From positions 5,054,501-5,118,500 of the forward strand of contig NZ_CP031396.1 of the NCBI RefSeq assembly GCF_003363755.1: DNA of 64,000 bases, written 5' to 3'. The notes beneath the pieces were generated by a model. That model made no database searches, was not told the DNA's origin, and saw nothing but the letters and a program-made list of their open reading frames with translations. The stretch comes from Pseudomonas protegens (GTDB taxonomy: Bacteria > Pseudomonadota > Gammaproteobacteria > Pseudomonadales > Pseudomonadaceae). Numbering within the stretch: position 1 is the first letter of the stretch; every line of letters starts with the position of its first letter. Of the stretch, positions 1-7,955 are shown piece after piece. Made by a program: the position numbers and the translations under genes.

Positions 1-262
1 CGCGGTAGCCCAGTTGCCCCAGGCGGGTCGCGGCGCGCTGGGCCAGCCCTTCGCCCTGGTCATAGAGGGTGATCGGGGTGTCGCGCCGGGGGATGCGCGC
101 ATAGACCTCCAGCTCCAGTTTCGACAGCGGGATATTGGCCGCGAACAGCGGGTGGGCTTCGGCGAAGGGCGCCTCTTCGCGGACATCGATCAGCGCCAGT
201 TCCTGGCGCTCGAGCAGGGCCTGACGGATCTGCGCCGGGCTGCGGGTAGGGAAATCGGTCAT
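1..262 (-). CDS. Rhodanese-domain sulfurtransferase (partial, C-terminus outside window)
   Basis: Only the first 87 codons are present; the gene leaves the window at base 1. The translation starts MTDFPTRSP and contains the rhodanese N-lobe pattern 'LALIDVREEAPFAEAHPL', followed by 'IPLSKLELEV' and 'TPITLYDQGEG'. Rhodaneses move sulfane sulfur from thiosulfate or similar donors to thiophilic acceptors. The catalytic cysteine loop is not visible. Its ATG overlaps the stop of the upstream thiol dioxygenase by 4 bases (ATGA), so the two are translationally coupled. From memory, the order rhodanese, thiol dioxygenase, divergent LysR matches P. aeruginosa PA2603-PA2601. Whether the full protein has one or several rhodanese domains cannot be seen. 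Confidence 0.85.
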   Translation of the reverse strand, partial: MTDFPTRSPAQIRQALLERQELALIDVREEAPFAEAHPLFAANIPLSKLELEVYARIPRRDTPITLYDQGEGLAQRAATRLGQLGYR

Positions 263-888
263 TGCAGGGGCTCCTTCGACAAGTCCCAGAGGTTAGGCAG
301 CAAGCGGTTGGAATAACCGGAGACAAAGGGCTTCTCGTGACCTTCGGCGGTGTACACGGCCCGTCGTACCGCGCCGATGTTGGCGCCGTACACATGGATG
401 CTGATGGACACCCGGTCGGCGTAGGCGTTGCTCACCTGATGGATGTCGCCAATGCGCGGCGACACCGCCTCCACTTGCCCCGGTACCAGGCGAATCGGAG
501 CCCCCGCAGGTTGCAGGCGGCCGTCCGCCAGGCGTTCGAACCCCTGGGAGTCTTCGGCGCCGCGGAGCATGCCGATCAGCCCCCAGACCCGGTGATCGTG
601 GATCGGCGTGCGCTGCCCCGGACCCCAGACAAAGCTGACGATGGAGAAGCGCTGGCGCGAGTCGGCATGCAGCAGGAATTGCTGGTAGCGCTGCGGGTCC
701 GGCTGGGCGAAATCATCGGGCAGCCAGTCGTCCTGGCTCACCAGGCGCTGCAGCAGGTCGGCGCCGTGCTCCAGTATTCGGGCCTCGTCGGGATGGCCGT
801 CCAGCAGCTCGGCCAGGGCGGCGATGAAGTCCCGCAGGCGGGCGAAGTTGGGTGTATCGATAGCGACTGTTGCGGCGTTGTGGGGCAT
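259..888 (-). CDS. Cysteine dioxygenase-family thiol dioxygenase (3-mercaptopropionate dioxygenase type)
   Basis: A 209-residue cupin enzyme that oxidises a small thiol carboxylate to its sulfinate with O2 and a mononuclear iron. The Fe ligands of the 3-His family are visible: H97 and H99 in 'PIHDHRVWG', and H150 in 'GDIHQVSN'. The segment 'RYQQFLLHADSRQRFS' carries a Gln where mammalian cysteine dioxygenases use Arg to bind the substrate carboxylate. That is the Gln-type signature of bacterial 3-mercaptopropionate dioxygenase, so mercaptopropionate rather than cysteine may be the best substrate. I chose the ATG at 888 because GGAGGG lies just upstream; an in-frame start at 909 lacks this support. 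It is coupled to the rhodanese and divergent from the LysR gene, which may control it. Confidence 0.85.
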   Translation of the reverse strand: MPHNAATVAIDTPNFARLRDFIAALAELLDGHPDEARILEHGADLLQRLVSQDDWLPDDFAQPDPQRYQQFLLHADSRQRFSIVSFVWGPGQRTPIHDHRVWGLIGMLRGAEDSQGFERLADGRLQPAGAPIRLVPGQVEAVSPRIGDIHQVSNAYADRVSISIHVYGANIGAVRRAVYTAEGHEKPFVSGYSNRLLPNLWDLSKEPLQ

Positions 889-994
889 GGGCTCCCTCCG
901 TGGACACAAGGCAAATGACGCGAACTACACGGGCGAGCTAAAAGGTATTATTCTTCTCGAACATTTTTCCAGTCATTTATTATGCGAAAAAAGA

Positions 995-1882
995 ATGAAG
1001 ATAGATGATCTGAACGCGTTCGTGGCGGTGATCCGCTGCCAGACCATCAGCCAAGCGGCCGATGCCCTGCAATTGACCCAGCCGGCCATCACCCGCCGGG
1101 TGCAGAATTTCGAGGAAGCCCTGGGGGTGGAGTTGCTGGACCGCAACACCAAGCCGCTCAAGCCCACCAGCATGGGCTTGCGGGTTTACGGCCAGTGCCT
1201 GGAAGTGCTGCGCAGCATCGATGCCCTGAACGAGCTGGTGGCCAATGACGGCGCCCCCAGCGGCGCCTTGCGCATTGGCGTGCCGCAGACCATTGGCGAC
1301 GTGGTGCTGCTGGATGCCCTGAGCCAGCTGAAGAACCTCTATCCGCAGTTGCAGACCTCGGTGGCCACCGGCTGGGGCAGCCACCTGCTGAGCAAGGTCG
1401 AGAACGGTGAGCTGGACGTGGTGGCCGCGCTGTTTCCCGCCGGCAAGGTGTTCCCCGAAGGGGTGGTGGGGCGTTCCCTGGGCAGCATGAACCTGGTGGT
1501 GGTGGCGGCCAAGGGCGAGGTGCGCAAGCGCTCGTGCAAGCTGGCCGACTGTTACCAGCGCGGCTGGGTGTTGAATCCCGATGGCTGCGGTTTCCGGGCC
1601 GGCCTGCAACGGGCCTTGAGCGCCCAGGGCCTGACCTTGCAGATCAACCTGGAAACCTTCGGCACCGAGCTGCAACTGGGGCTGATCGCCAATGGCCTGG
1701 GTTACGGTCTGGTGCCGCTGCCGCTGCTGGAAAACAGCAGCCACCGGGACAAGCTGGAGATCGTCCCGGTCAGCGACTTCAAGCCGGTGATCGACCTGTG
1801 GCTGATCCACCCGCGCTTCCTCGGCAACTTGCAGGAGCCGGTGAGTCTGTTCGGCGAAATGGTCGCCGCTCGCGTCGGCTAG
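995..1882 (+). CDS. LysR-family transcriptional regulator
   Basis: A 295-residue regulator of normal LysR length. The N-terminal winged helix-turn-helix is clear (residues 1-60, 'MKIDDLNAFVAVIRC', 'QAADALQLTQPAITRRVQ'), followed by a periplasmic-binding-like effector domain (about 90-290). The start at 995 is where family homology begins; an upstream in-frame extension is out of character. It is divergent from the thiol dioxygenase/rhodanese pair and stands ahead of the ABC transporter operon, so it could act in both directions. Its effector is unknown; a sulfur compound or a thiol is the likely kind. Confidence 0.9.
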   Translation: MKIDDLNAFVAVIRCQTISQAADALQLTQPAITRRVQNFEEALGVELLDRNTKPLKPTSMGLRVYGQCLEVLRSIDALNELVANDGAPSGALRIGVPQTIGDVVLLDALSQLKNLYPQLQTSVATGWGSHLLSKVENGELDVVAALFPAGKVFPEGVVGRSLGSMNLVVVAAKGEVRKRSCKLADCYQRGWVLNPDGCGFRAGLQRALSAQGLTLQINLETFGTELQLGLIANGLGYGLVPLPLLENSSHRDKLEIVPVSDFKPVIDLWLIHPRFLGNLQEPVSLFGEMVAARVG

Positions 1883-1906
1883 CCGCGGGGGCGGCACAAA
1901 TCGGCG

Positions 1907-1984
1907 GTAGGAGCTGGCTTGCCAGCGAAGGTGCCGGCAAAGGCGGCACAAGGCTCTACGGCCTTTTCGCCGGCAAGCCGACGT
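1907..1984. repeat. REP-type palindromic repeat pair
   Basis: Two inverted copies of the Pseudomonas REP core: GGAGCTGGCTTGCCAGCGAA on the left and its partner (TTCGCCGGCAAGCC) on the right, about 40 bases apart. They lie between the LysR stop and the AT-rich promoter stretch (1990-2126) of the ABC operon. Related copies are at 7836, 16869, 26499 and, as a fragment, 9135. Confidence 0.8.
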
Positions 1985-2126
1985 CTACGGGTTTATCCTT
2001 TGTTTGCATATATATCTATTTGCTGAATGCAATTTTTGTATATTAAGTTAGAACCAAAACGAATTTCACGGACGTTTTTTATGTAGTTAGCATGGGGCTC
2101 GAACGCGCTGAAATAGGGATGTTGAA

Positions 2127-2948
2127 ATGCCTGCGCAAGCCCCGCTCTCCTTGTATGCCCGCTGGACCGAGCGCCCCGGAGTGAAGTTCCTCGGCAATCT
2201 GTCGCTGCGCCTGATCAGCCCGCTGTTGTTGCTGCTGCTCTGGGAACTGGCTTCCCGCAGCGGGCTGTTGCCGGCGCGGATCATCGCCGCCCCCAGCACC
2301 ATCGGCGACACCCTGTGGCAGATGCTCGGCAGTGGCGAGCTGGGCGGGCATCTGTGGGTGTCCCTCCAGCGCGCCCTCAGCGGCCTGGCCATCGGCGTCA
2401 GCCTGGGCACTGTCCTGGCCCTGGTGGCGGGGCTGTCGCGGCGCGGCGAGATCGCCATCGACTCGCCGATGCAGATGCTGCGCACCCTGCCGTTCCTGGC
2501 CATCGTGCCGCTGTTCATTCTCTGGTTCGGCGTGGGCGAGACGCCGAAGATCGCCCTGATTGCCCTGGGCACCACCTTTCCCATCTACCTGACGCTGTTT
2601 TCCGGCATCCGCAGCCTGGACCCCAAGCTGCTGGAGGCGGCGACCCTGCTCGGCCTCAAGCGCTGGGAACTGATCGTCCACGTGATCCTGCCCGGAGCCT
2701 TGCCGGCGTTCTTCGTCGGCCTGCGCTACGCCTTCGGCATCAGTTGGCTGGGGCTGGTGGTGGTGGAGCAGATCAACGCCAGCGCCGGCATCGGCTACCT
2801 GGTTAATGACGCCCGGGACTTCATGCGCACCGATGTGATCGTCATCTGCCTCCTGGTCTACAGCGTGCTCGGCCTGGGCATCGACGGGCTGGTGCGCGGC
2901 CTCGAACGTTGCGCCCTGGCCTGGCGCCCGACCTTTATCAGGAACTGA
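2127..2948 (+). CDS. ABC transporter permease, SsuC/TauC family
   Basis: A 273-residue inner-membrane permease of the nitrate/sulfonate/taurine class. About six hydrophobic segments are visible, starting with 'LISPLLLLLLWELASRSGLLP'. The cytoplasmic coupling (EAA) loop is recognisable at 'LLEAATLLGLKRWELIVHVI', with the typical 'LPGALPAFFVGLR' after it. It sits two bases upstream of the matching ATPase. The substrate is probably a sulfonate or sulfate ester, judging by family and by the sulfur-related neighbours. The matching binding protein is either the product at 6865 or that at 14043. Confidence 0.9.
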   Translation: MPAQAPLSLYARWTERPGVKFLGNLSLRLISPLLLLLLWELASRSGLLPARIIAAPSTIGDTLWQMLGSGELGGHLWVSLQRALSGLAIGVSLGTVLALVAGLSRRGEIAIDSPMQMLRTLPFLAIVPLFILWFGVGETPKIALIALGTTFPIYLTLFSGIRSLDPKLLEAATLLGLKRWELIVHVILPGALPAFFVGLRYAFGISWLGLVVVEQINASAGIGYLVNDARDFMRTDVIVICLLVYSVLGLGIDGLVRGLERCALAWRPTFIRN

Positions 2949-2950
2949 CC

Positions 2951-3730
2951 ATGACTGTGTCATTGCCCCAGCCGGGCCCCGTGCGCGCCGCCGTCGAATG
3001 CCGTGGGGTGACCCGCCGTTTTGCCGGGCAGGCGGTACTCGACAGCCTGGACCTGAACATCGCCCCGGGGGAGTTCGTCGCCCTGCTGGGCAGCAGCGGG
3101 TCGGGCAAGACCACCTTGCTGCGGGCCCTGGCCGGGCTGGAACCCATCGACGAGGGCCGGTTACAGGTGCCTTCGGCCATGGCTGCAGTGTTCCAGGAAC
3201 CACGCTTGATGCCCTGGAAGCGCGTGTGGCGCAACGTTGCCCTGGGCGTGCGTGGGGCTGGGGTCCGCGAGCGGGCCGAGGCGGCGCTGGGCGAGGTCGG
3301 GCTGGCCCATCGGTTGGGCGCCTGGCCCGGCACCCTGTCCGGCGGCGAAGCCCAGCGCGTGGCCCTGGCCCGGGCCCTGGTGCGCGAACCGCAGCTGTTG
3401 CTGCTGGATGAACCCTTCGCCGCCCTCGACGCCCTGACCCGGATTCGCATGCATCAACTGATCATCCGCCTGTGGCGGGCGCATACCCCGGCGGTGCTGC
3501 TGGTGACCCACGATGTCGACGAGGCGCTGCTGCTGGCCGACCGGGTGCTGGTGCTGGCCAACGGGCAAATCGCCGAACAACTGCCGATTCGCCTGCCGCG
3601 TCCGCGCCAGGTGTCCGCCCCGGGGTTCCAGCCGCTGCGTGCGCGGTTGCTGCAACTGCTGGGCGTGGAAACCGAGGCCGAGCCGGCCGTCGACATCTCC
3701 CACCCCTTGAGCAGGACTGCCAGCCGATGA
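2951..3730 (+). CDS. ABC transporter ATP-binding protein, SsuB/TauB family
   Basis: A 259-residue ATPase partner of the preceding permease. Walker A is 'GSSGSGKTT' at residues 47-55, the signature is 'LSGGEAQR' near 129, Walker B is 'LLLLDEPF', and the H-loop is 'LLVTHDVDE'. The ATG at 2951 follows the permease stop by two bases; a longer frame reading from 2909 inside the permease lacks family homology. The stop overlaps the next ATG (ATGA at 3727-3730). The protein is cytoplasmic and peripheral to the inner membrane. Confidence 0.93.
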   Translation: MTVSLPQPGPVRAAVECRGVTRRFAGQAVLDSLDLNIAPGEFVALLGSSGSGKTTLLRALAGLEPIDEGRLQVPSAMAAVFQEPRLMPWKRVWRNVALGVRGAGVRERAEAALGEVGLAHRLGAWPGTLSGGEAQRVALARALVREPQLLLLDEPFAALDALTRIRMHQLIIRLWRAHTPAVLLVTHDVDEALLLADRVLVLANGQIAEQLPIRLPRPRQVSAPGFQPLRARLLQLLGVETEAEPAVDISHPLSRTASR

Positions 3731-4932
3731 GCCTTTCCAGCGTGCAACCGTCTTCGTCCGTGTCCCGTCCCGTCCCTGATCCGGACTCCAGCGAGTTCGC
3801 CGACCTGCTGCAGCAGTTGAGCGAGGAGTTCGCCGCCACCGCGGCCCATTACGATCGCCACAGCGAGTTTCCCCACGCCAACCTGCAGCGCCTGCAACAG
3901 CATGGCCTGCTGGCCCTGACCGTGCCTCGGGCCCTGGGTGGCAGCGAGGCGACCCTGGCCCAGGCGCGGCGGGTGATCGGCGCCGTGGCCCGGGGCGAAC
4001 CGTCCACCGCGCTGGTGCTGGTGATGCAGTACCTGCAGCACACCCGCCTGCAACAGAACAGCGCCTGGCCCCTGCACCTGCGCCAGCGCGTGGCGCGCGA
4101 GGCGGTGCAAGAGGGCGCCCTGATCAATGCGCTGCGGGTCGAGCCGGACCTCGGCACCCCGGCCCGGGGCGGCTTGCCCGCGACCCTGGCGCAGCGGGTC
4201 GAAGGTGGCTGGCGGCTCAACGGGCGCAAGATCTACTCCACCGGCATTCCCGGGCTGACCTGGCTGGCGGTCTGGGCCCGCAGCGACGATGCCGAGCCGC
4301 AGGTGGGCACCTGGCTGGTGCACCGCGACAGCCCCGGCATCCGCGTCGAGGAAACCTGGGACCACCTGGGCATGCGCGCCACCGGCAGCCACGACGTGAT
4401 CTTCGACGACGTGTTCGTGCCCCTGGAGCAGGCGGTGGACATCCAGCCGGCCAACGTTCCTCGTCCTTCCGAACTGGACAGCAAGGGTGTGCTCTGGCTG
4501 GCGGTGCTGCTGTCGGCGATCTATGACGGCGTGGCCCGGGCCGCCCGCGACTGGCTGCTGGGCTGGCTGGCCCAGCGCGTCCCGGCCAACCTTGGCGCGC
4601 CGCTGTCGAGCCTGCCGCGTTTCCAGGAGCTGATCGGGCGCATCGATGCCTTGCTGTTCAATAATCGGGTGCTGCTCGATGCCGCCGCCGAAGGGCGGAT
4701 CGCCCCGGGCGAGGCGACCCAGATCAAGTACCTGGTGACCAGTAACGCCATCAGCGCCGTGGAGCTGGGCATCGAGGCCATCGGTAATCCCGGGTTGGCC
4801 CGGGGCAACCCCATCGAGCGGCATTACCGTGATGTGCTGTGCAGCCGGATTCACACGCCGCAGAACGACGCGATCCTTGGCGCCGTGGGCCGCGCCGCCT
4901 TTGCCTTGCCCAGCCGGGGAGCCCAGGTGTGA
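3727..4932 (+). CDS. Acyl-CoA dehydrogenase-like flavoprotein (SfnB/DszC type)
   Basis: A 401-residue member of the acyl-CoA dehydrogenase fold. Seen are the N-terminal helical part (30-130), the middle beta domain with 'GRKIYSTGIPGLTWLAVWA' (about 165-185) and 'WDHLGMRATGSHDVIFDDVFVP', and the C-terminal four-helix part. Relatives next to SsuBC-like transporters (SfnB, DszC) are flavin-dependent monooxygenases or desulfurisation proteins rather than beta-oxidation enzymes; that role here is inference. It overlaps the ATPase stop by 4 bases and the next gene's GTG by 4 bases, so it belongs to the same operon. Confidence 0.85.
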   Translation: MSLSSVQPSSSVSRPVPDPDSSEFADLLQQLSEEFAATAAHYDRHSEFPHANLQRLQQHGLLALTVPRALGGSEATLAQARRVIGAVARGEPSTALVLVMQYLQHTRLQQNSAWPLHLRQRVAREAVQEGALINALRVEPDLGTPARGGLPATLAQRVEGGWRLNGRKIYSTGIPGLTWLAVWARSDDAEPQVGTWLVHRDSPGIRVEETWDHLGMRATGSHDVIFDDVFVPLEQAVDIQPANVPRPSELDSKGVLWLAVLLSAIYDGVARAARDWLLGWLAQRVPANLGAPLSSLPRFQELIGRIDALLFNNRVLLDAAAEGRIAPGEATQIKYLVTSNAISAVELGIEAIGNPGLARGNPIERHYRDVLCSRIHTPQNDAILGAVGRAAFALPSRGAQV

Positions 4933-5867
4933 CGCGCATTGCCAGCCAGCTCGACGAGGGCTTCAACCAGCAACTGCGCCAGTCGCTGCCAGGCGTCGAG
5001 GTGCTGAGCCTGCCCCGAGGACTGCCCAGTGATCTGCCCGGGGATGTTCAGGTGCTGCTGGCGGCGCCCCATGCCGATTTTCGTGATGCTCCAGAGCCGC
5101 CTGCGGGCTGGCCCTTCGGCCTGCGCTTCGTGCAATTGGTGACCTCGGGCCTGGACTACTTTCCCCGCTGGCTGTTCCAGGATCTGCCGGTGGCCAGCGC
5201 CCGGGGCAGCACCGCCGAGAGCATTGCCGAGTTTGCCCTGGCGGCGATCTTCGCCGCCGCCAAGCAACTGCCCCAGGTGTGGATCGAGCGCGCCGAACAC
5301 TGGCAGCAACGGCCGCTGGCCTCGGTGGCCGGCAGCACCCTGGGGCTGTTCGGCTTTGGCAGCATTGCCCGCGAACTGGCGCCCAAGGCCCAGGCCCTGG
5401 GCATGCAGGTGCTGGCCCTGCGCCGTTCGGCGCAGCCTTTCGAAGTGCCCGGGGTTCAACCGGTGGCCGACCTGCATCAACTGTTCGCCCGGGCCGATCA
5501 CTTGCTGCTGGCGGTGCCCCTGACCGAGCACACCCGGCGCATCATCGATGCCGATGTCCTGGCGTCGGCCAAGCCGGGGCTGCACCTGATCAATATCGCT
5601 CGCGGTGCGCTGATCGATCAGTCGGCGCTGTTGCAGGCCCTGGAGACGGGGCGCATCGGCCTGGCCAGCCTGGATGTGGCCGACCCCGAACCGCTGCCCG
5701 CGGGCCACGCGTTTTATCGCCACCCGCGGATTCGCCTGTCGCCCCACACCTCGGCCCATTCGCCACGTGTCTACCTGAATATCGCCCGCTTGCTGGGGCG
5801 CAATCTGCAGCGCTGGAGTGATGGTTTACCCCTGGAAAACCCGGTGGAGATCCAGCGTGGCTACTAA
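4929..5867 (+). CDS. D-isomer-specific 2-hydroxyacid dehydrogenase family
   Basis: A 312-residue NAD(P)-dependent dehydrogenase of the phosphoglycerate/glyoxylate reductase type. The nucleotide-binding glycine motif 'GLFGFGSIAR' (about residue 140) is present, as is the catalytic Arg in 'INIARGALIDQ', the acidic residue in 'VADPEPLP', and the catalytic His in 'RLSPHTSAH'. The start is GTG at 4929 in a GTGA overlap with the upstream stop; the ATG at 4839 lies deep inside the previous gene and encodes non-homologous sequence. Likely substrate: a small 2-keto or 2-hydroxy acid released by the pathway. Identity unknown. Confidence 0.85.
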   Translation: MTRIASQLDEGFNQQLRQSLPGVEVLSLPRGLPSDLPGDVQVLLAAPHADFRDAPEPPAGWPFGLRFVQLVTSGLDYFPRWLFQDLPVASARGSTAESIAEFALAAIFAAAKQLPQVWIERAEHWQQRPLASVAGSTLGLFGFGSIARELAPKAQALGMQVLALRRSAQPFEVPGVQPVADLHQLFARADHLLLAVPLTEHTRRIIDADVLASAKPGLHLINIARGALIDQSALLQALETGRIGLASLDVADPEPLPAGHAFYRHPRIRLSPHTSAHSPRVYLNIARLLGRNLQRWSDGLPLENPVEIQRGY

Positions 5868-5900
5868 CACACGGTTCCAGCCTTGGCCTGCAGCGCTTCG

Positions 5901-5945
5901 TGTAGCCGCTGCCGCAGGCTGCGAACGGCCCGAAGGGACGCGAGG
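5901..5945. repeat. TGTAGCCGCTGCCGC-type intergenic repeat
   Basis: Begins TGTAGCCGCTGCCGCAGGC and continues GCGAACGGCCCGAAGGGACGC. The same element recurs at 14069, 24086 and 58551 in this window. It lies in the 175-base gap between the dehydrogenase and the aldolase. Confidence 0.8.
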
Positions 5946-6042
5946 TTCTCAAGGTTGCTGCAGGTTTGGCGGGAGATCGCCAAGCAAGGTCCTGCGGGCC
6001 TTTGCGCGCAGGGTATCGATGACCACTTCAAGGAGAGCGGAC

Positions 6043-6852
6043 ATGACCGCACATTTTCGTCCCGCGGTGTATGACTTGCCCCGCGATGGCCATACGGTGT
6101 TTCGCTGGGAGCACCCGCCCCAGCAGGCCACGGTCGAGCTGGAGCGCCGGCAGCGGAAGCAAAGCCTGGCCGCGGCCTTTCGGGTGTTCGCCCGGCTGGG
6201 CTTCGACATGGGCGGCGCCGGGCATATCACCGTGCGCGACCCGGGGCGCCCGGACCATTTCTGGGTCAACCCGGTGGGGGTGTATTTCGGCCATGTGCGG
6301 GTGTCGGACCTGCTGCTGGTCAACCCCGAAGGCGCGGTGATCGAAGGCGAGGGGGCGCTCAACCTCGCCGCGTTCGCCATTCATGCGGCGTTGCACGAAG
6401 CCCATCCCGAAGTGGTGGCCGCGGCCCATGCCCATTCGTTGCACGGCAAGGCCTGGTCGAGCCTGGGCCGCCTGCTGGACCCGCTGACCCAGGACGCCTG
6501 CGCCTTTTACGAGAAGCACGGGCTGTTCGACAACTTCTCCGGGGTGGTGCTGGAGGCCAGCGAAGGCGCGCGGATCGCCGCCGCGCTGCAAGGGCACAAG
6601 GCGCTGATCCTGCAGAACCATGGCCTGCTGACCGTGGGCGAAACCGTCGAGGCGGCGGTGTGGCGCTTCATCGCCATGGACAACGCCGCCCAGACCCAGC
6701 TGCTGGCGGAAGCCGCCGGCACCCCGCGACTCATTCCCCACGAGGTGGCGCGCCACACCGCGCGCCAGGTCGGCACCGAGTTCGGCGGCTGGTTCAGTTT
6801 CCAGCCTTACCGCGAACGGATCGTGCGTGAAGAACCGGATTTTCTCGATTAA
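6043..6852 (+). CDS. Class II aldolase/adducin family protein
   Basis: A 269-residue zinc-dependent aldolase-fold protein. Metal-binding histidines are visible in 'AAAHAHSLHGKAW' and 'LILQNHGLLTVGE'. Members cleave or epimerise sugar phosphates or act on small hydroxy acids; the substrate here is not predictable. The start at 6043 has AAGGAGAG eight bases upstream. The far longer upstream frame passes through repeat DNA and was rejected. It shares a strand and a short spacer with the binding-protein gene that follows. A second, unrelated-context member is at 22585. Confidence 0.85.
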   Translation: MTAHFRPAVYDLPRDGHTVFRWEHPPQQATVELERRQRKQSLAAAFRVFARLGFDMGGAGHITVRDPGRPDHFWVNPVGVYFGHVRVSDLLLVNPEGAVIEGEGALNLAAFAIHAALHEAHPEVVAAAHAHSLHGKAWSSLGRLLDPLTQDACAFYEKHGLFDNFSGVVLEASEGARIAAALQGHKALILQNHGLLTVGETVEAAVWRFIAMDNAAQTQLLAEAAGTPRLIPHEVARHTARQVGTEFGGWFSFQPYRERIVREEPDFLD

Positions 6853-6864
6853 GGACCCTTGCCC

Positions 6865-7827
6865 ATGCAGCGTCGTCACTTTCTCCAACTCTCGGCACTG
6901 GCCGGTCTGGCCGCCGCCTTGCCGCGCCTGGGCCTGGGGGCCGCCGTGGACCTGTCCGGGGTTACCCTGAATGTCGCCACCTACAAGGGCGCGGCGCCGA
7001 GCTTCTTCGCCGAGGCGGGCATCGAGCCGCCGCCCTACAAGGTCAGGTACGCCGAGTTCACCGGCGGCAACCTGAGCTTCGAGGCCCTGGTCAGCGGCAC
7101 CCTGGACATCTCGCCGATGAGCGAGATCCCGCCGATCTTCGGCATCAAGAACCACGCCCCGGTGAAACTGATCGCGGTGCTCACCGGCGACGTCAACAAC
7201 CAGGCCTTCATCGTGCCCAAGGGCTCTGCGGTGCAGTCGGTGGCCGAGCTCAAGGGCAAGCGCATCGGCTACATCCGCTCCACCAGCTCGCACTACTTTC
7301 TGCTCAAGGCACTGAAGGAACAGGGCCTGGGCTTTGCCGACATCGTGCCCATGGCGCTGACCCCGCAAGACGGTTTCGCCGCCTTTCAGAACGGCGCCCT
7401 GGATGCCTGGGTCAGCTTCGGCTACTTCATCCAGCTGGCGGAACTGCGGGCCGGGGCCCGGGTGCTGAAGACCGGCCAGGGCAACCTGTCCGGCAACTAC
7501 GTGATCGCCGCCAACCAGAACAGCATTGCCGACCCGCTCAAGCACGCGGCGATCACCGACTACATCCTGCGCGAGTACCGCGCCTGGCAATGGATCGCCA
7601 GCCATCCCGAAGAATGGGCCACCAAGAGCGCCAAGATTCTTGGCATGCCCCGGGAAGTGTTCCTGGCCCAATACCGCGCCCAAAGCGGCCCACGACTGTT
7701 GCAACCGGTGGACGACGCGGCGGTGAAATCCCAGCAGGACGTGGCCGACCTGTTCTTCGAAGCCGGCGTCCTGCCCCAGCAGCTGGATGTTTCCGGGCTG
7801 TGGGACCGCAGCTTCCACTGGTCCTGA
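6865..7827 (+). CDS. ABC transporter substrate-binding protein, SsuA/NrtT-like, Tat signal
   Basis: A 320-residue periplasmic binding protein of the sulfonate/nitrate/taurine class. The N-terminus 'MQRRHFLQLSALAGLAAALP' carries a twin-arginine motif (RRHFLQ), so it probably exports folded. The body has 'LVSGTLDISPMSEIPPIFGI' and 'LKGKRIGYIRSTSSHYFLLKAL', as expected of the fold. It probably feeds the permease/ATPase pair at 2127-3730. I chose 6865 over a TTG at 6859 because the Tat motif starts there. A second binding protein of the same class, with a different signal, sits at 14043. Confidence 0.88.
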   Translation: MQRRHFLQLSALAGLAAALPRLGLGAAVDLSGVTLNVATYKGAAPSFFAEAGIEPPPYKVRYAEFTGGNLSFEALVSGTLDISPMSEIPPIFGIKNHAPVKLIAVLTGDVNNQAFIVPKGSAVQSVAELKGKRIGYIRSTSSHYFLLKALKEQGLGFADIVPMALTPQDGFAAFQNGALDAWVSFGYFIQLAELRAGARVLKTGQGNLSGNYVIAANQNSIADPLKHAAITDYILREYRAWQWIASHPEEWATKSAKILGMPREVFLAQYRAQSGPRLLQPVDDAAVKSQQDVADLFFEAGVLPQQLDVSGLWDRSFHWS

Positions 7828-7835
7828 CCCCTTTT

Positions 7836-7915
7836 AGCAGCCGGCTTGCCGGCGAACGGGCCCATGAGCCTTGCAAGAATCTCGGGGCCGCTTTCGCTGG
7901 CAAGCCAGCTCCTAC
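7836..7915. repeat. REP-type palindromic repeat pair
   Basis: Left unit CCGGCTTGCCGGCGAA and right unit TTCGCTGGCAAGCCAGCTCC in inverted orientation, immediately after the binding-protein stop. Same family as 1907 and 16869. Confidence 0.8.
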
Positions 7916-7955
7916 GGTCCGATGGGGCGATTTCTTTGATTGGCCAGGAGGCCCG

